64,000 bases of DNA, taken from contig NZ_QLMA01000005.1 in NCBI RefSeq assembly GCF_003259435.1, positions 62,001 to 126,000 of the forward strand. Reading direction: 5' to 3'. This DNA is from Chitinophaga dinghuensis (lineage in GTDB: Bacteria > Bacteroidota > Bacteroidia > Chitinophagales > Chitinophagaceae). Under the pieces are notes generated by a model, which did no database searches, was not told the origin of the DNA, and saw nothing but the letters and a program-made list of their open reading frames with translations. The position numbers and the translations under genes are program-made. Below are positions 10,601 to 19,571 of this stretch, piece by piece (positions within the stretch are counted from its first letter, which is position 1; every line of letters starts with the position of its first letter).

Positions 10601-13600
10601 CCGACTGAATAAAAATGTACTGGAAGCAGCTTATGGCGGTAATGGTAACAGTACCCCCATCAAAGCAACGGTAACGCCTACACTCAGCAGCAATACCTGG
10701 TATCATGTTGCTGTCGTTTTTGATACTAACGGCAGACTGAAAATTTATCTGAACGGTTACTTGTATCAAAGCTCCACGAATACCAGCACCGCTATTTCCA
10801 ATAGTACGGAAACGGCCTATATTGGTAAAGCCAGTGGTACCAATAGTTCCAACAATGCGTTCAATGACGGTTCTCCTGCTGCCTTCTATGGCATTGTCGA
10901 TAATGTGATCATTATAGACAGCTCCATAACTGATATCGCATCATTGCAGGCCAATACACTGCCACTGAACCTCGTCACTACTGGTAGCCTTCCAAGCGCT
11001 CCGGCAGATCCGGGTACACTGACTGCCGCCGTACAAGGTAAAGCCATCAATCTTACCTGGAAAGACAATGCCAATAACGAAAACCAATATGAGATCCAAC
11101 GTTCCGTTGGCAGCAGCACCGATTATCGCAACTTCGCGACCATCAATGCGATCCCTGGAACCGGCGCACAGGCATCTTATACCGACTCCAGCGTATTCGC
11201 CAACGAAACCTATAATTATCGCGTTCGTGCAGTGAATGATGGCGGACAATCTAACTACTCTAATGTTGCCTCCGCCACTGCTCCGAATAATCCGCCGAAA
11301 GTGGCCCCTATTCCTAGCAGAACTATCCGGTATGACAATCCGATCCAGATCCCGTTAGTGGCCACTGATCCGGATGGCGATCCGATTACGTTCACTTTTA
11401 TGAACCTGCCTACTTTCATTACGCAGGTAAATGGTCCTAACGGCCCTTATCTAAATGTGGCTACAGATAGTACCAAGCAAGGTGCTTACCTCAATATCGT
11501 AGTCATTGCAAATGATAACCACGGCGCCAGCGATACCACCAATTTTAGTATTGTTATCAATAATAACTATCCTCCGGTACTCAATGCTATCACAAACGTG
11601 AGTATGCTGGAAGGAGAAACACAACAAATCAATCTGACGGCTACCGACCAGGATACCAACAATACCTACACCTGGACCGGCGTGAACATGCCATCCTTCA
11701 TTACGCTCAATGGCAATGGACTGAATTGCACCGCCACTATCAATCCAAGTTATGTAGATGCAGGTACTTATCCTGTAAGCATCAGAGTGACGGATAACCA
11801 GGGTGGTACAGATGTGAAAACATTCACGCTCACTGTCAGCAAAGGTCATCCAAATGGCCGCGTACTGGTTAACTTCAACAGAAGAACGGTGACTTCCTGG
11901 GATGGTTGGAATATCCTCCAGACAGCTTCTGCTACCAATCTCAGAAATCAACAAGGCGATACCACCAGAATAGGTATTCAGATGAAGAATCTGGGTATGC
12001 TCTGGAACCCCGCCCCTCCTAATGTTCCAAGTGGCGCCACTACGGCTTACCCAACCAATGTAATAAGTGAATACACTTATTTCGGGGCATTAACTTACAA
12101 TCAACCAGATTCTATCCCAGTTATCATTTCCGGTTTGGATGTTTCAAAACTTTATTATTTGAAATTCTTCTCCGGAGGCAGTTCCTGGATGGATAATCTG
12201 AATGGAGCAACCACTTATCGTGTTGGCGACAGCACCAAAACGCTTTATACCCTCAATAACTATAGCAATACTGCTAACTTCTATAATCTCAAACCAAATC
12301 CTGACGGTACAATCCTTGCCGCCGGTATGAGGAAAGATCCAAGTTACGTAGGTGAATTCAGCGTGATAGAACTTGGCTGGAACTTTGATGATGGCCTCGC
12401 TCCTGCCACTCCAAAAAATCTTGTTGGCAGCATTGAAAATCAAAAAGCAAAACTGACCTGGATAGATGTAGCCTATAACGAAACCAGCTACCAGATATTC
12501 AGAAGTCAGGATAGTATTAATAACTACACCCTGCTGGCCAGCACTCCTCCGGATGCTACCAGCTATGTAGATGCCACTGCATTGGGTAACCAGACTTATT
12601 ATTATCAAGTCCGCGCATTCAACAGCGCAGGTGGCTCTATGTTCTCCAACTATGTAGGTATTACCCTGCCAAATAAAGATCCAATACTGGATTCCATTCC
12701 GGATGTAAAAGTGCGTGCAGGCAACGGACAATCCATCACTCTGCATGCAACAGATGATGCAGCCGACCAACCAGGACTTCAACTCCTGGCAATAGGATTG
12801 CCATCATTCGCAGTATTCACAGATGGCGGCAATGGTAACGGACAAATAGTATTCAGTCCATCTACCGACAACGTAGGCACCTACAATATCACTATTCAGG
12901 TGAAAGATATCCATGGCGGTATCGGAACCAGAAACTTCAGACTGTTTGTTTCTGATAAGAATACTACATTAACTTACTTCAACCTGGGCGCAAGTCAGAC
13001 TGCATCTGCTCCTTGGAATACCGTAGTAGGTCCTCCATTAGTAGGCGCTGGTGCGAAATCCAATGTACTGGATGAAAACAACACGCCTAATGGCATGAGC
13101 TTCTATCTGCTGGAAGGCTTCACAGACGGTTGGTATACGGATAATGGCATGAACACTGGTCAGAATGCCGGTATCTATCCGGATTCAATCATGATGACTT
13201 CCTGGTACCTGAAGAGTGGTACCACCAGGAAAATGGTGGTTCATGGCCTTGATCCAAACAAACGATACAACTTCGTATTCTTTGCCAGCCAGAACTATGG
13301 TTTTGATGCTACGACTACGTATACTATCGGTACCCAAACAGTCACCCTTAACGGCGCATACAACATCGGCAAAACGGTTCAGATCAACGGCATTACGCCT
13401 AGCGGAGATTCTGCACTGATTACGTTTACCAGACCATCCACGCAAGATCCGAAGTCATGGGCTTACATCGGTACGCTGGTGGTAGAATCATATGATCCAA
13501 CAGTGGCGGTAGTTAGTCCTGGTAGTCTCCGTGCAACCGTTCTCGATAACAAACGTATCTCTCTTGTTTGGGCTGATCGCAGTAATAACGAAACCGGCTT

Positions 13601-14681
13601 CCAGATCTGGAGAAAAACAGGCATTACCGGTACAGAATCGTTGCTGGCTACAACAGTCGCTAACACCACTGCTTACCTAGATAGCACGCTTACTGCCAAT
13701 ACGCCTTATATCTATCGAGTAAGAGCCGTGAAATCAGGCGTTTACTCCGACTACAGTGCAAGTGCAGGCGGTACCACCTTTGCCTTGAACGTCTATGTCA
13801 ATTTCTGCGATACCAGCTACGCCCCTGCGCCATGGAACAATACTTCCAGACGTCCGGCTCCAGGAGTACTCATCTCCAATCTGAAAGATGATAGCGGCGT
13901 ACCTACCAATATCGGCATGACGATCATGGACAACTTCGCAGGTATATATGGCGGTCAGGGTATGACCACAGGTAATAATTCCGGTGTATATCCTGATGCA
14001 GTGATGAAAGAAAACTTTGTACTGTTTGCAGGTGCACACGCCAGCATGAAGATTACAGGTCTCAACCAGTCGCTGGCCTACAACCTGACCGTCTTCTCCA
14101 GTGCACTGGACCTGATGGACTATAATACCAAGTTTACTGCCAACGGCAAACAGGTAACCTGGTTGAACGCTTATTATAACACCAAGGGTACTGCTACCAT
14201 TTTCAACGTGGTTCCAGATCAGAATGGTGAAATCAGACTGGATGTAGACGCAGGTCCTAATTCCAGCTATGGCTTACTGGGCGCAATGGTGATTCAAGGT
14301 TTCACACCTTCCAGCCCAGGTGCAGTTCCAGGCAGCTTACAAACTCTGAATCAGAATGTAAAAGTGGCCACCGATCAACCTGCCATGAGTACAGCTAACA
14401 ACAACACATCAACGGTATTCGCAGATGTTACCGCATTCCCGAATCCGTTTGTAAATCAGCTGAACATTGACATGACCATGAATCGCAATTCAAGCGTAAT
14501 ACTGGAAGTGTTCAATCTCAACGGACAGAGAGTGTACGGCGAAATGCTGTCGCAGATTCCGAAAGGAAGATCAACACTTAGAATCAATACAGGAGCAAGT
14601 ATCACTATACCAGGATACTATCTCATCAGGTTAACCGATGATCAGCATAAGACGAAAGTCATTCGTGCGATCAAGCAATAA
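7626..14681 (+). CDS. Giant T9SS-exported esterase/adhesin multidomain protein
   Basis: From the ATG at 7626 the protein is 2351 residues. That start gives a clean signal peptide (MQKFLQILFCVLLLCFKQAS, after MNV). An earlier ATG at 7578 would put 16 residues in front. Residues about 60-290 form an alpha/beta hydrolase of the PHB-depolymerase/COG4099 type, with HGRGE near 106, nucleophile GLSSGG near 181, Asp in GALDGSP near 231 and His in VAHDTW near 266. Then come Ig-like domains, fibronectin III domains, a PA14 domain (about 648-798), a LamG-like domain (about 898-1111), and cadherin/He_PIG-like domains. Three copies of a roughly 180-residue domain follow (about 1411-1588, 1778-1956, 2053-2230). 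The last 85 residues (AFPNPFVNQLNID to KVIRAIKQ) are a type A T9SS sorting domain, so the product is expected on the surface or outside the cell. Its place inside the exopolysaccharide locus suggests it binds or edits the polymer. Confidence 0.9.
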   Translation: MNVMQKFLQILFCVLLLCFKQASSQSVIDPNDPIVRYTSGTLPAQPADGTIGKWISTDRSGNMPYGWKSTPLKAYIYRGMAFRVQFPKSYNPTANDGKKYPVFVFFHGRGESGPISDNEWQLYHGGYIFSNAVLNGQFDGYLLYPQNTGGFWTDFELSRVKEILDYMAANNKVDLFRVIDNGLSSGGAGTWDFKTSYPSYVATCLPMSNSGISLKTPATIDKYKFSPVWLFQGALDGSPAPYTSTDVVNTALAAGANIRYTIYDGVAHDTWYHAWAETDFLPTMNRAHILTPWPLFGRSEFCTGDPINLTVGISPGFSAYKWQKDGQDIPNSNSNSINVTALGSYAVSVSRDNGVTWSVFSPTPLVVKIKAPTQTPPITTGMKSNVIPAPDGSTSVTMRLPAGYTVYNWFNSSNQLVSTDSTYTTSVVGTYTAKVTEQYGCSSNASAPFSIINANGPNGPDGIQSLTATPVSKTALRLDWTDKVNPQYNETLFEVYRSLTAGGPYTLVAKVPQDVVTYTDNGLIPNTNYYYVIRPINNNAAGPVSAEVRGATIADTNPPTPPANLRLNGPSTSNSIPIAWDASTDDVGVASYEVYVNGVKTYTVDASQTNVVLYGLTSQQYYSIYVVAKDLSGNYSVPSSQLAINAIGRGWKWTYYETPSGTTWSNLPNFSNLTALASGYSMTIDISVRQQDVNYAMMWTGYLRIPTTGSYQFQTYSDDGSKLFVNKAYTNTGSATVNNDGAHAAQYASSAGTMSLTAGQVVPITAVYFQAGGDQVMQVKWKIPGSSNFVDIDPSYLQESATNSGATPNSPSAITAVANSYKSVTVSWTDNDTNEDAFEIYRASAQKGAFSIIGRVSSNTTSFTDMQVQPNTRYYYRVIGVNKYGSSAQINSYPYTAIWKLNGNTADSSYAGNNATAGSAVTYTTDAKEGTQAAVLNGSANAFITLSNGTSGSFLQDAYSKRTISMWIKPTNVTVANQYIFEQGSRGNGLAIRLNKNVLEAAYGGNGNSTPIKATVTPTLSSNTWYHVAVVFDTNGRLKIYLNGYLYQSSTNTSTAISNSTETAYIGKASGTNSSNNAFNDGSPAAFYGIVDNVIIIDSSITDIASLQANTLPLNLVTTGSLPSAPADPGTLTAAVQGKAINLTWKDNANNENQYEIQRSVGSSTDYRNFATINAIPGTGAQASYTDSSVFANETYNYRVRAVNDGGQSNYSNVASATAPNNPPKVAPIPSRTIRYDNPIQIPLVATDPDGDPITFTFMNLPTFITQVNGPNGPYLNVATDSTKQGAYLNIVVIANDNHGASDTTNFSIVINNNYPPVLNAITNVSMLEGETQQINLTATDQDTNNTYTWTGVNMPSFITLNGNGLNCTATINPSYVDAGTYPVSIRVTDNQGGTDVKTFTLTVSKGHPNGRVLVNFNRRTVTSWDGWNILQTASATNLRNQQGDTTRIGIQMKNLGMLWNPAPPNVPSGATTAYPTNVISEYTYFGALTYNQPDSIPVIISGLDVSKLYYLKFFSGGSSWMDNLNGATTYRVGDSTKTLYTLNNYSNTANFYNLKPNPDGTILAAGMRKDPSYVGEFSVIELGWNFDDGLAPATPKNLVGSIENQKAKLTWIDVAYNETSYQIFRSQDSINNYTLLASTPPDATSYVDATALGNQTYYYQVRAFNSAGGSMFSNYVGITLPNKDPILDSIPDVKVRAGNGQSITLHATDDAADQPGLQLLAIGLPSFAVFTDGGNGNGQIVFSPSTDNVGTYNITIQVKDIHGGIGTRNFRLFVSDKNTTLTYFNLGASQTASAPWNTVVGPPLVGAGAKSNVLDENNTPNGMSFYLLEGFTDGWYTDNGMNTGQNAGIYPDSIMMTSWYLKSGTTRKMVVHGLDPNKRYNFVFFASQNYGFDATTTYTIGTQTVTLNGAYNIGKTVQINGITPSGDSALITFTRPSTQDPKSWAYIGTLVVESYDPTVAVVSPGSLRATVLDNKRISLVWADRSNNETGFQIWRKTGITGTESLLATTVANTTAYLDSTLTANTPYIYRVRAVKSGVYSDYSASAGGTTFALNVYVNFCDTSYAPAPWNNTSRRPAPGVLISNLKDDSGVPTNIGMTIMDNFAGIYGGQGMTTGNNSGVYPDAVMKENFVLFAGAHASMKITGLNQSLAYNLTVFSSALDLMDYNTKFTANGKQVTWLNAYYNTKGTATIFNVVPDQNGEIRLDVDAGPNSSYGLLGAMVIQGFTPSSPGAVPGSLQTLNQNVKVATDQPAMSTANNNTSTVFADVTAFPNPFVNQLNIDMTMNRNSSVILEVFNLNGQRVYGEMLSQIPKGRSTLRINTGASITIPGYYLIRLTDDQHKTKVIRAIKQ

Positions 14682-14702
14682 ATAAATTCATTCAATCTTG
14701 TT

Positions 14703-14737
14703 GGAAAGAGATGCTGCAACCGCGGCATCTCTTTTCC
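14703..14737. terminator. Hairpin between giant gene and Wzc-like gene
   Basis: GGAAAGAGATGC pairs with GCATCTCTTTTCC around a short loop with one bulge. No U-run follows, so it may be an attenuator or transcript-stabilising hairpin and not a full terminator. Confidence 0.5.
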
Positions 14738-14771
14738 AGCAGATGGATGAAAGCGAAAAGATCAATTTTAT

Positions 14772-16973
14772 ATGGATGTAATCTATTTTCTGAAGGCACT
14801 ACTGAAAAGAAAATGGCTGATTCTCATCAGCTCCGCACTGGCTGTAGTCGCAGCCTTCTTTTTCACCATGAACAAACCCAGGCTGTATGTGTCGACCGCA
14901 CAAATGGCCACCGGCCTCACCTACACCGACCAGATCAGACTACGTGATGATCATGTCAATATGTTTGAGGTAGATCAGAAATTTGACGGTATTATCACCA
15001 CCGTCACCTCTCCGATTGTCATCTCCCTGCTCTCTTATGACCTGCTCTTACATGATATGGGTGGCAAAGGACAACCCTTCCGCACCCTGAAAGAAGCACA
15101 ACAAAACAGTGCCGTCATGAAAAAAGCAGACAAACAAAAGCTGTTGCAACTCTGTCAGCAGAAACATGATTCCATGCAGATGCTCAGTGCATACCGCCCG
15201 GATGAAAGAGAACTGCAAGATGTATTGAAAATTTACGGATATGACTATGAGTCGGTACGCAATGGCTTGCTCGTAGCACGCATGAATCGGACTGACTATA
15301 TCAACCTCATTGCCAGATCCGAGCATCCGGAGCTTTCTGCTTATATGGTAAACAGATTGTATGCAGAATTCATTCGCTACTATCGCAGCCAGCGTTCAGA
15401 GCAGACAGTAGAGAACGTGGAAACTTTTGAAAGTCTGGTCGTACAAAAGAAAAAAGAACTGGACCAGAAAGTGGAAGCGCTTCGCTCCTACAAAGCCTCT
15501 GAAAGAGTGTTGAATGTGGAATCTGCCAGCGGCAGTGAAATGGACCAGATCAAAGGCTTTGAGAAAAAGCTCTTCGATGAGAAAGCCAATATGAATACGC
15601 TCCAGGCTTCCCTGGAAAATATCAATAACCAACTGACCCTCGCCAGCAGTGGTAAAACGGTGTATAATACCAGCACCAATAGCGATATCATTTCTTTGCG
15701 CCGTCAGATCAACGACCTCAATGAGGAATATCAGAAAGGCGGCGGTACAGATGATGCATTGGAAGCTAAGATCAAATCTTTGCGCAGCCAGTTACAAGGC
15801 AAGCTGGATCAGATGACCACCACCTCCGGTAAGAATGTAACCAATGCAGATGAATTACAGCAGAAGAAAGGCAGCCTCCAGGCACAGATTAAAGCCACTG
15901 GCCTGAACATCTCGACACTGGAAGCCCGCATCGCATCGCTAAGGGGAACACTAGGCTCTTATGCCAACAAAGAGGCCACTGTAGGTTCTCTCCAGCAGGA
16001 AGTAACCATGGCACAGGAAGATTACAATAAGCTGAAAGAGAAACTCAATGCTGCCATCGACAATCGCGCCGCGCCGCAAGATGGATTTAAACAAAGCCTG
16101 ATCGGACAACCAGCTATCAAACCCGAATCATCCAAAAGACTCATCATGATGAGCCTTTCCGGTATATCCGTTTTCTTCCTTTCTACCCTTGCGATTATCT
16201 TCATGGAATTTTTAGATAACTCCCTGAAATCGCCCTCCATCTTCGAACGCTCTGTTGACCTTAAACTGATCAGCACCATCAACCGTACTGATCTCCACAA
16301 ATATAGCATCCTTGAGATTTTACAGAAAAAAGTAGCCGTAGCGCCAGATGACAAAAAGCAACGTCAGAATACATTCCGGGAGCTACTACGCAAGTTGCGG
16401 TATGAAGTAGAACATAGCGGCAAACAGATTTTTCTTTTTACGAGTACTGAATCGCAGCAAGGTAAGACAACCCTCACACAGGCACTCGCATACAGTCTCA
16501 GTCTCAGTAACAAAAAGGTACTGATCATTGATACCAACTTCTGTAACAATGACCTGACGGTACAGCTGGAAGCTAAGCCGACATTGGAAAGTTTGTCTAT
16601 TCCTCCGGGAAAATTCAGTATGGAAAAAATAAAGGATATCGTAACGAGATACCCTTCTGAAGGTGTAGAGGTGATCGGATGTAAAGGCGGCGACTATACG
16701 CCGTCTGAAATTTTACCAGAGAATCATTTGCTGAATTATCTGCCGGAGCTGGCGAAGCACTACGACTTCATCCTCCTGGAAGGCGCTCCTCTCAATGACT
16801 ACACGGACAGTAAAGAACTGGTGAATTATGTACAAGGCGTTATCGCGGTATTTTCTTCCAGCGCATCATTGACCCAAACCGATAAAGAATCGATCCAGTT
16901 CCTGCACGAGTTGGGCGATAAATGCATCGGCGCAGTATTAAATAAAGTAAAAGAAGATTACCTGCAACTGTAA
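14772..16973 (+). CDS. Wzc-like polysaccharide co-polymerase with degenerate BY-kinase domain
   Basis: This 733-residue protein has an N-terminal Wzz domain with a membrane helix (ISSALAVVAAFFFTMN), a long coiled-coil region (about 200-430), a second helix (about residue 458-478, SLSGISVFFLSTLAIIFMEF) and a C-terminal P-loop domain. Such proteins set chain length and link the polymerase to the exporter. The ATPase motifs look eroded. Walker A is TESQQGKT, with Thr in place of the first small residue. Walker A' is IIDTNFCNND, without the second Asp. Walker B is FILLEGAP, with Glu for Asp. There is only one Tyr in the last 20 residues (EDYLQL), not a Tyr cluster. It is followed after 1 nt by the acyltransferase gene. 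Family is firm; loss of kinase activity is inference. Confidence 0.88.
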   Translation: MDVIYFLKALLKRKWLILISSALAVVAAFFFTMNKPRLYVSTAQMATGLTYTDQIRLRDDHVNMFEVDQKFDGIITTVTSPIVISLLSYDLLLHDMGGKGQPFRTLKEAQQNSAVMKKADKQKLLQLCQQKHDSMQMLSAYRPDERELQDVLKIYGYDYESVRNGLLVARMNRTDYINLIARSEHPELSAYMVNRLYAEFIRYYRSQRSEQTVENVETFESLVVQKKKELDQKVEALRSYKASERVLNVESASGSEMDQIKGFEKKLFDEKANMNTLQASLENINNQLTLASSGKTVYNTSTNSDIISLRRQINDLNEEYQKGGGTDDALEAKIKSLRSQLQGKLDQMTTTSGKNVTNADELQQKKGSLQAQIKATGLNISTLEARIASLRGTLGSYANKEATVGSLQQEVTMAQEDYNKLKEKLNAAIDNRAAPQDGFKQSLIGQPAIKPESSKRLIMMSLSGISVFFLSTLAIIFMEFLDNSLKSPSIFERSVDLKLISTINRTDLHKYSILEILQKKVAVAPDDKKQRQNTFRELLRKLRYEVEHSGKQIFLFTSTESQQGKTTLTQALAYSLSLSNKKVLIIDTNFCNNDLTVQLEAKPTLESLSIPPGKFSMEKIKDIVTRYPSEGVEVIGCKGGDYTPSEILPENHLLNYLPELAKHYDFILLEGAPLNDYTDSKELVNYVQGVIAVFSSSASLTQTDKESIQFLHELGDKCIGAVLNKVKEDYLQL

Positions 16974-16974
16974 G

Positions 16975-18027
16975 ATGGCTAGCAGCATTATAGATATTGC
17001 ATCAGCGCCTAAAGCAGCCGTGACGCGCTTCGAGTGGGTGGACTATGCCAAGGGCATTGCCATCATACTGGTGGTCTATCGTCATATGTTGTATGGATTG
17101 CAGCATAGCGGTTTGGATGTAGCGCAGTGGATCATTGACGGCAACAATATGCTGTTCAGCTTTCGTATGCCGTTATTCTTCTTACTCTCTGGTCTGTTCT
17201 TTCAGGCGGGATTGCGCAAGCGTGGCCCTGGCGGTTTAATAACGGAAAGAGTAAATAACCTGCTTTATCCTTATATCATCTGGGCGGTGATCCAAATCAC
17301 GTTACAGATCATCTTTGCAAAGTATGCCAATGCCAACAGGACCGTATGGAATTATCTGGATATTATCGTTCAGCCGAGAGGGTTAGACCAACTGTGGTAT
17401 CTGTTTGCTTTGTTTAATGTCACCGCATTTTATCTGTTCAATCATGTGGTACTACGAATGAACGAAAGGCTGCAGTTATTGCTGGGATTGGTTTTCCTGG
17501 CACTCGCTCCGCTGGTAATGCAATGGAGTACCTTTTATGATGTCATGCTGCATTACATATTCTTTGCGATTGGCGTAATAGCAGCTCCATTACTACTGGA
17601 CAAAACGATGCAAACCAGGCTGGCGTCTGGCTATAACCTATTGTTATTTTTGCCAGTCTTTGTTTTATCTCAATGGTATTTTCTCTATCATCAGCAAATG
17701 AACCTTTATCTGTATGCCGTGATAGCATTAACTGGCAGCATATTCATGATGATGTTGTCTGCCTGGTTATCCCGCCATCAGCAATTAACATTTATGAAGA
17801 CGATAGGTCATTACAGCCTGTTTATCTACCTGATGCATGTAATGCTGGCCGCTGTAATACGGAGCCTCTTGTTGAAAAGTGGCCTGATTATGAATGTGCC
17901 ATTGTTATTACTGATACTGATAATAACTGCGATCCCATTGTCTATTCTGGCTTATAAGACATTAACCGCCTTAAAGATGGGATGGCTTTTCAAAGGACCA
18001 TTTACCAGTAAAAAACAATCGTTATGA
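16975..18027 (+). CDS. Acyltransferase 3 family membrane protein
   Basis: This 350-residue polytopic protein has the family's N-terminal pattern, FEWVDYAKGIAI then VVYRHML (D23, R36-H37), followed by about ten membrane segments. Acyltransferase_3 proteins transfer acetyl or similar groups to extracytoplasmic sugars. Inside the exopolysaccharide operon it most likely O-acetylates the polymer. The stop overlaps the start of the next small gene as ATGA, which points to coupled translation. Confidence 0.9.
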   Translation: MASSIIDIASAPKAAVTRFEWVDYAKGIAIILVVYRHMLYGLQHSGLDVAQWIIDGNNMLFSFRMPLFFLLSGLFFQAGLRKRGPGGLITERVNNLLYPYIIWAVIQITLQIIFAKYANANRTVWNYLDIIVQPRGLDQLWYLFALFNVTAFYLFNHVVLRMNERLQLLLGLVFLALAPLVMQWSTFYDVMLHYIFFAIGVIAAPLLLDKTMQTRLASGYNLLLFLPVFVLSQWYFLYHQQMNLYLYAVIALTGSIFMMMLSAWLSRHQQLTFMKTIGHYSLFIYLMHVMLAAVIRSLLLKSGLIMNVPLLLLILIITAIPLSILAYKTLTALKMGWLFKGPFTSKKQSL

Positions 18028-18131
18028 AGAAAACTGGTAAACGTATGAGTGCCGGCTTTCACCAGCAATTAATAAATATTTTCATTGCCATCGTACTGTT
18101 GTCAATGCTGATTAAAGTTTTGTTTCTCTGA
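18024..18131 (+). CDS. Small single-pass membrane peptide of 35 residues
   Basis: ATG at 18024 overlaps the acyltransferase stop as ATGA, and the TGA at 18129-18131 is followed by the polymerase ATG at 18134. The product begins MKKTGKRMSAGFHQ and ends with one hydrophobic helix (IFIAIVLLSMLIKVLFL), so it has a positively charged cytoplasmic N-terminus and one membrane span. No known family was recognised. The tight fit between two membrane protein genes supports a real gene, perhaps a small subunit of the polymerase or acyltransferase. Confidence 0.6.
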   Translation: MKKTGKRMSAGFHQQLINIFIAIVLLSMLIKVLFL

Positions 18132-18133
18132 TT

Positions 18134-19555
18134 ATGGAAGCGGTAAAGCTACAGCGATCAAATATTATCCTGTTGGCGCTGCTCACCATAGCAGTTCCAC
18201 TGATATCATATTTAACCTCCAATGATTTTAAAACGGGGGTGTTGATCCTTTTTGCCATTTTCGGTCTTACCCTGGCCGTAGTATGTTTCAATAGCGCCAA
18301 GATGGGTTTCTATATCACCATTACAACGGTGATGACCATACGCTTTTTTGAAAGGATATACGGGCAGGAAGTACAGGTGGGACTGGCATTAGATACGATG
18401 TTGTTCAGCGCCGTTTTGGGAACGTTGTTGAAGAAAAACCGTAAAACAGAGAACCCGGTTAATTACTTTAAGGAACCGCTGTTACTATTGCTGTACTTAC
18501 AATTTATATATTATTTCCTCGAAGGGTTTAACCCTATGGCGCCCGGTAAAGATACGCTGGTAGTATTCATGCGCATACTGCTGCGTTACCTGTTGTTTGC
18601 CATCTTAACGACAATGGTGCTGAAAACGAAGAAAGACATCTATACCTTCTTCAAATTCTGGTTGGGTTTATCTACAGTAACAGCTGTATATGGCTGCATA
18701 CAGGAGTGGTTCGGGCTTCCTCCCTGGGAAATGGCGTATATGCTGTCCACTCCTGAGAAAATGGCCACCACTATGATTGACGGACATCTGCGCGTATCCT
18801 CCACTATGAGCGATCCGGCAGTGTATGGTATTATGATGGCAGCTACTTCTGTCATGCTCTTGATTCTGTTGAGTGCCAGCGCCAGGGTTATCAGCTGGGG
18901 AAAGAAGCTGCTCATATTCTTGTCGCTGTTATTTCATCTGATGGCCTTAGGTTATTCCGGTACCAGAACAGGATATGTAATGATCCCTGCAGGACTGTTT
19001 CTCTTCCTGCTGGTTAATATTCATAAACGCAATACCATTATTGCCGCGATGTTGTTCACCATTATCGGAGGCGGAATATTGTTCGGGCCATTCTATGGCA
19101 ATGCTACTCTCAACAGGGTAAGAACTGCCTTTGTAGGCACGCAGGATGCTTCCTTGAATGTACGGGAAATCAACCGGCATAGCGTACAGCCATTTATGTA
19201 TAGTCATCCTTTTGGAGGCGGACTTTTCACAGTTGGCGGAGAAGGTACCTCCTATAATCCCGGGCACCCGCTGGCAGGCTTTCCACCGGATAGCGGACTG
19301 GTAAGGATTGTACTGGAAATGGGCTGGATAATGCTCATCATAGTATTGGTATTTCATTTTATACAGATGAGTACTTGTATTGGAAATTACTTCCGGTTTA
19401 CCGATGAACTGGATAAACTACTGGCAATTTCCGGCGTCTCCATGGTGTTTGCAGTGGTTATTTCCATGTATGCGCAGGAAACAGGCGGACTAATGGAAAC
19501 TGCCATTTTTATGAATGCCATGACTGGCGTGATTGTGAAATCAAAATATTTGTAA
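18134..19555 (+). CDS. O-antigen polymerase/ligase-like membrane protein (Wzy/WaaL type)
   Basis: This 473-residue protein has about eleven membrane segments. A segment ending in GYSGTRTGYV matches the conserved S-x-T/S-R-(S/T)-G motif of the O-antigen ligase/polymerase family. A long external loop carries the Arg- and His-containing NRHSVQPFMYSHPFGGGLF stretch and GHPLAGFPPDSGLVRIVLEMG. It probably polymerises lipid-linked repeat units made by the glycosyltransferases here. Ligase activity is less likely in an exopolysaccharide locus with a Wzc-like partner. Confidence 0.85.
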   Translation: MEAVKLQRSNIILLALLTIAVPLISYLTSNDFKTGVLILFAIFGLTLAVVCFNSAKMGFYITITTVMTIRFFERIYGQEVQVGLALDTMLFSAVLGTLLKKNRKTENPVNYFKEPLLLLLYLQFIYYFLEGFNPMAPGKDTLVVFMRILLRYLLFAILTTMVLKTKKDIYTFFKFWLGLSTVTAVYGCIQEWFGLPPWEMAYMLSTPEKMATTMIDGHLRVSSTMSDPAVYGIMMAATSVMLLILLSASARVISWGKKLLIFLSLLFHLMALGYSGTRTGYVMIPAGLFLFLLVNIHKRNTIIAAMLFTIIGGGILFGPFYGNATLNRVRTAFVGTQDASLNVREINRHSVQPFMYSHPFGGGLFTVGGEGTSYNPGHPLAGFPPDSGLVRIVLEMGWIMLIIVLVFHFIQMSTCIGNYFRFTDELDKLLAISGVSMVFAVVISMYAQETGGLMETAIFMNAMTGVIVKSKYL

Positions 19556-19571
19556 CTGAAAATAAGCATGT

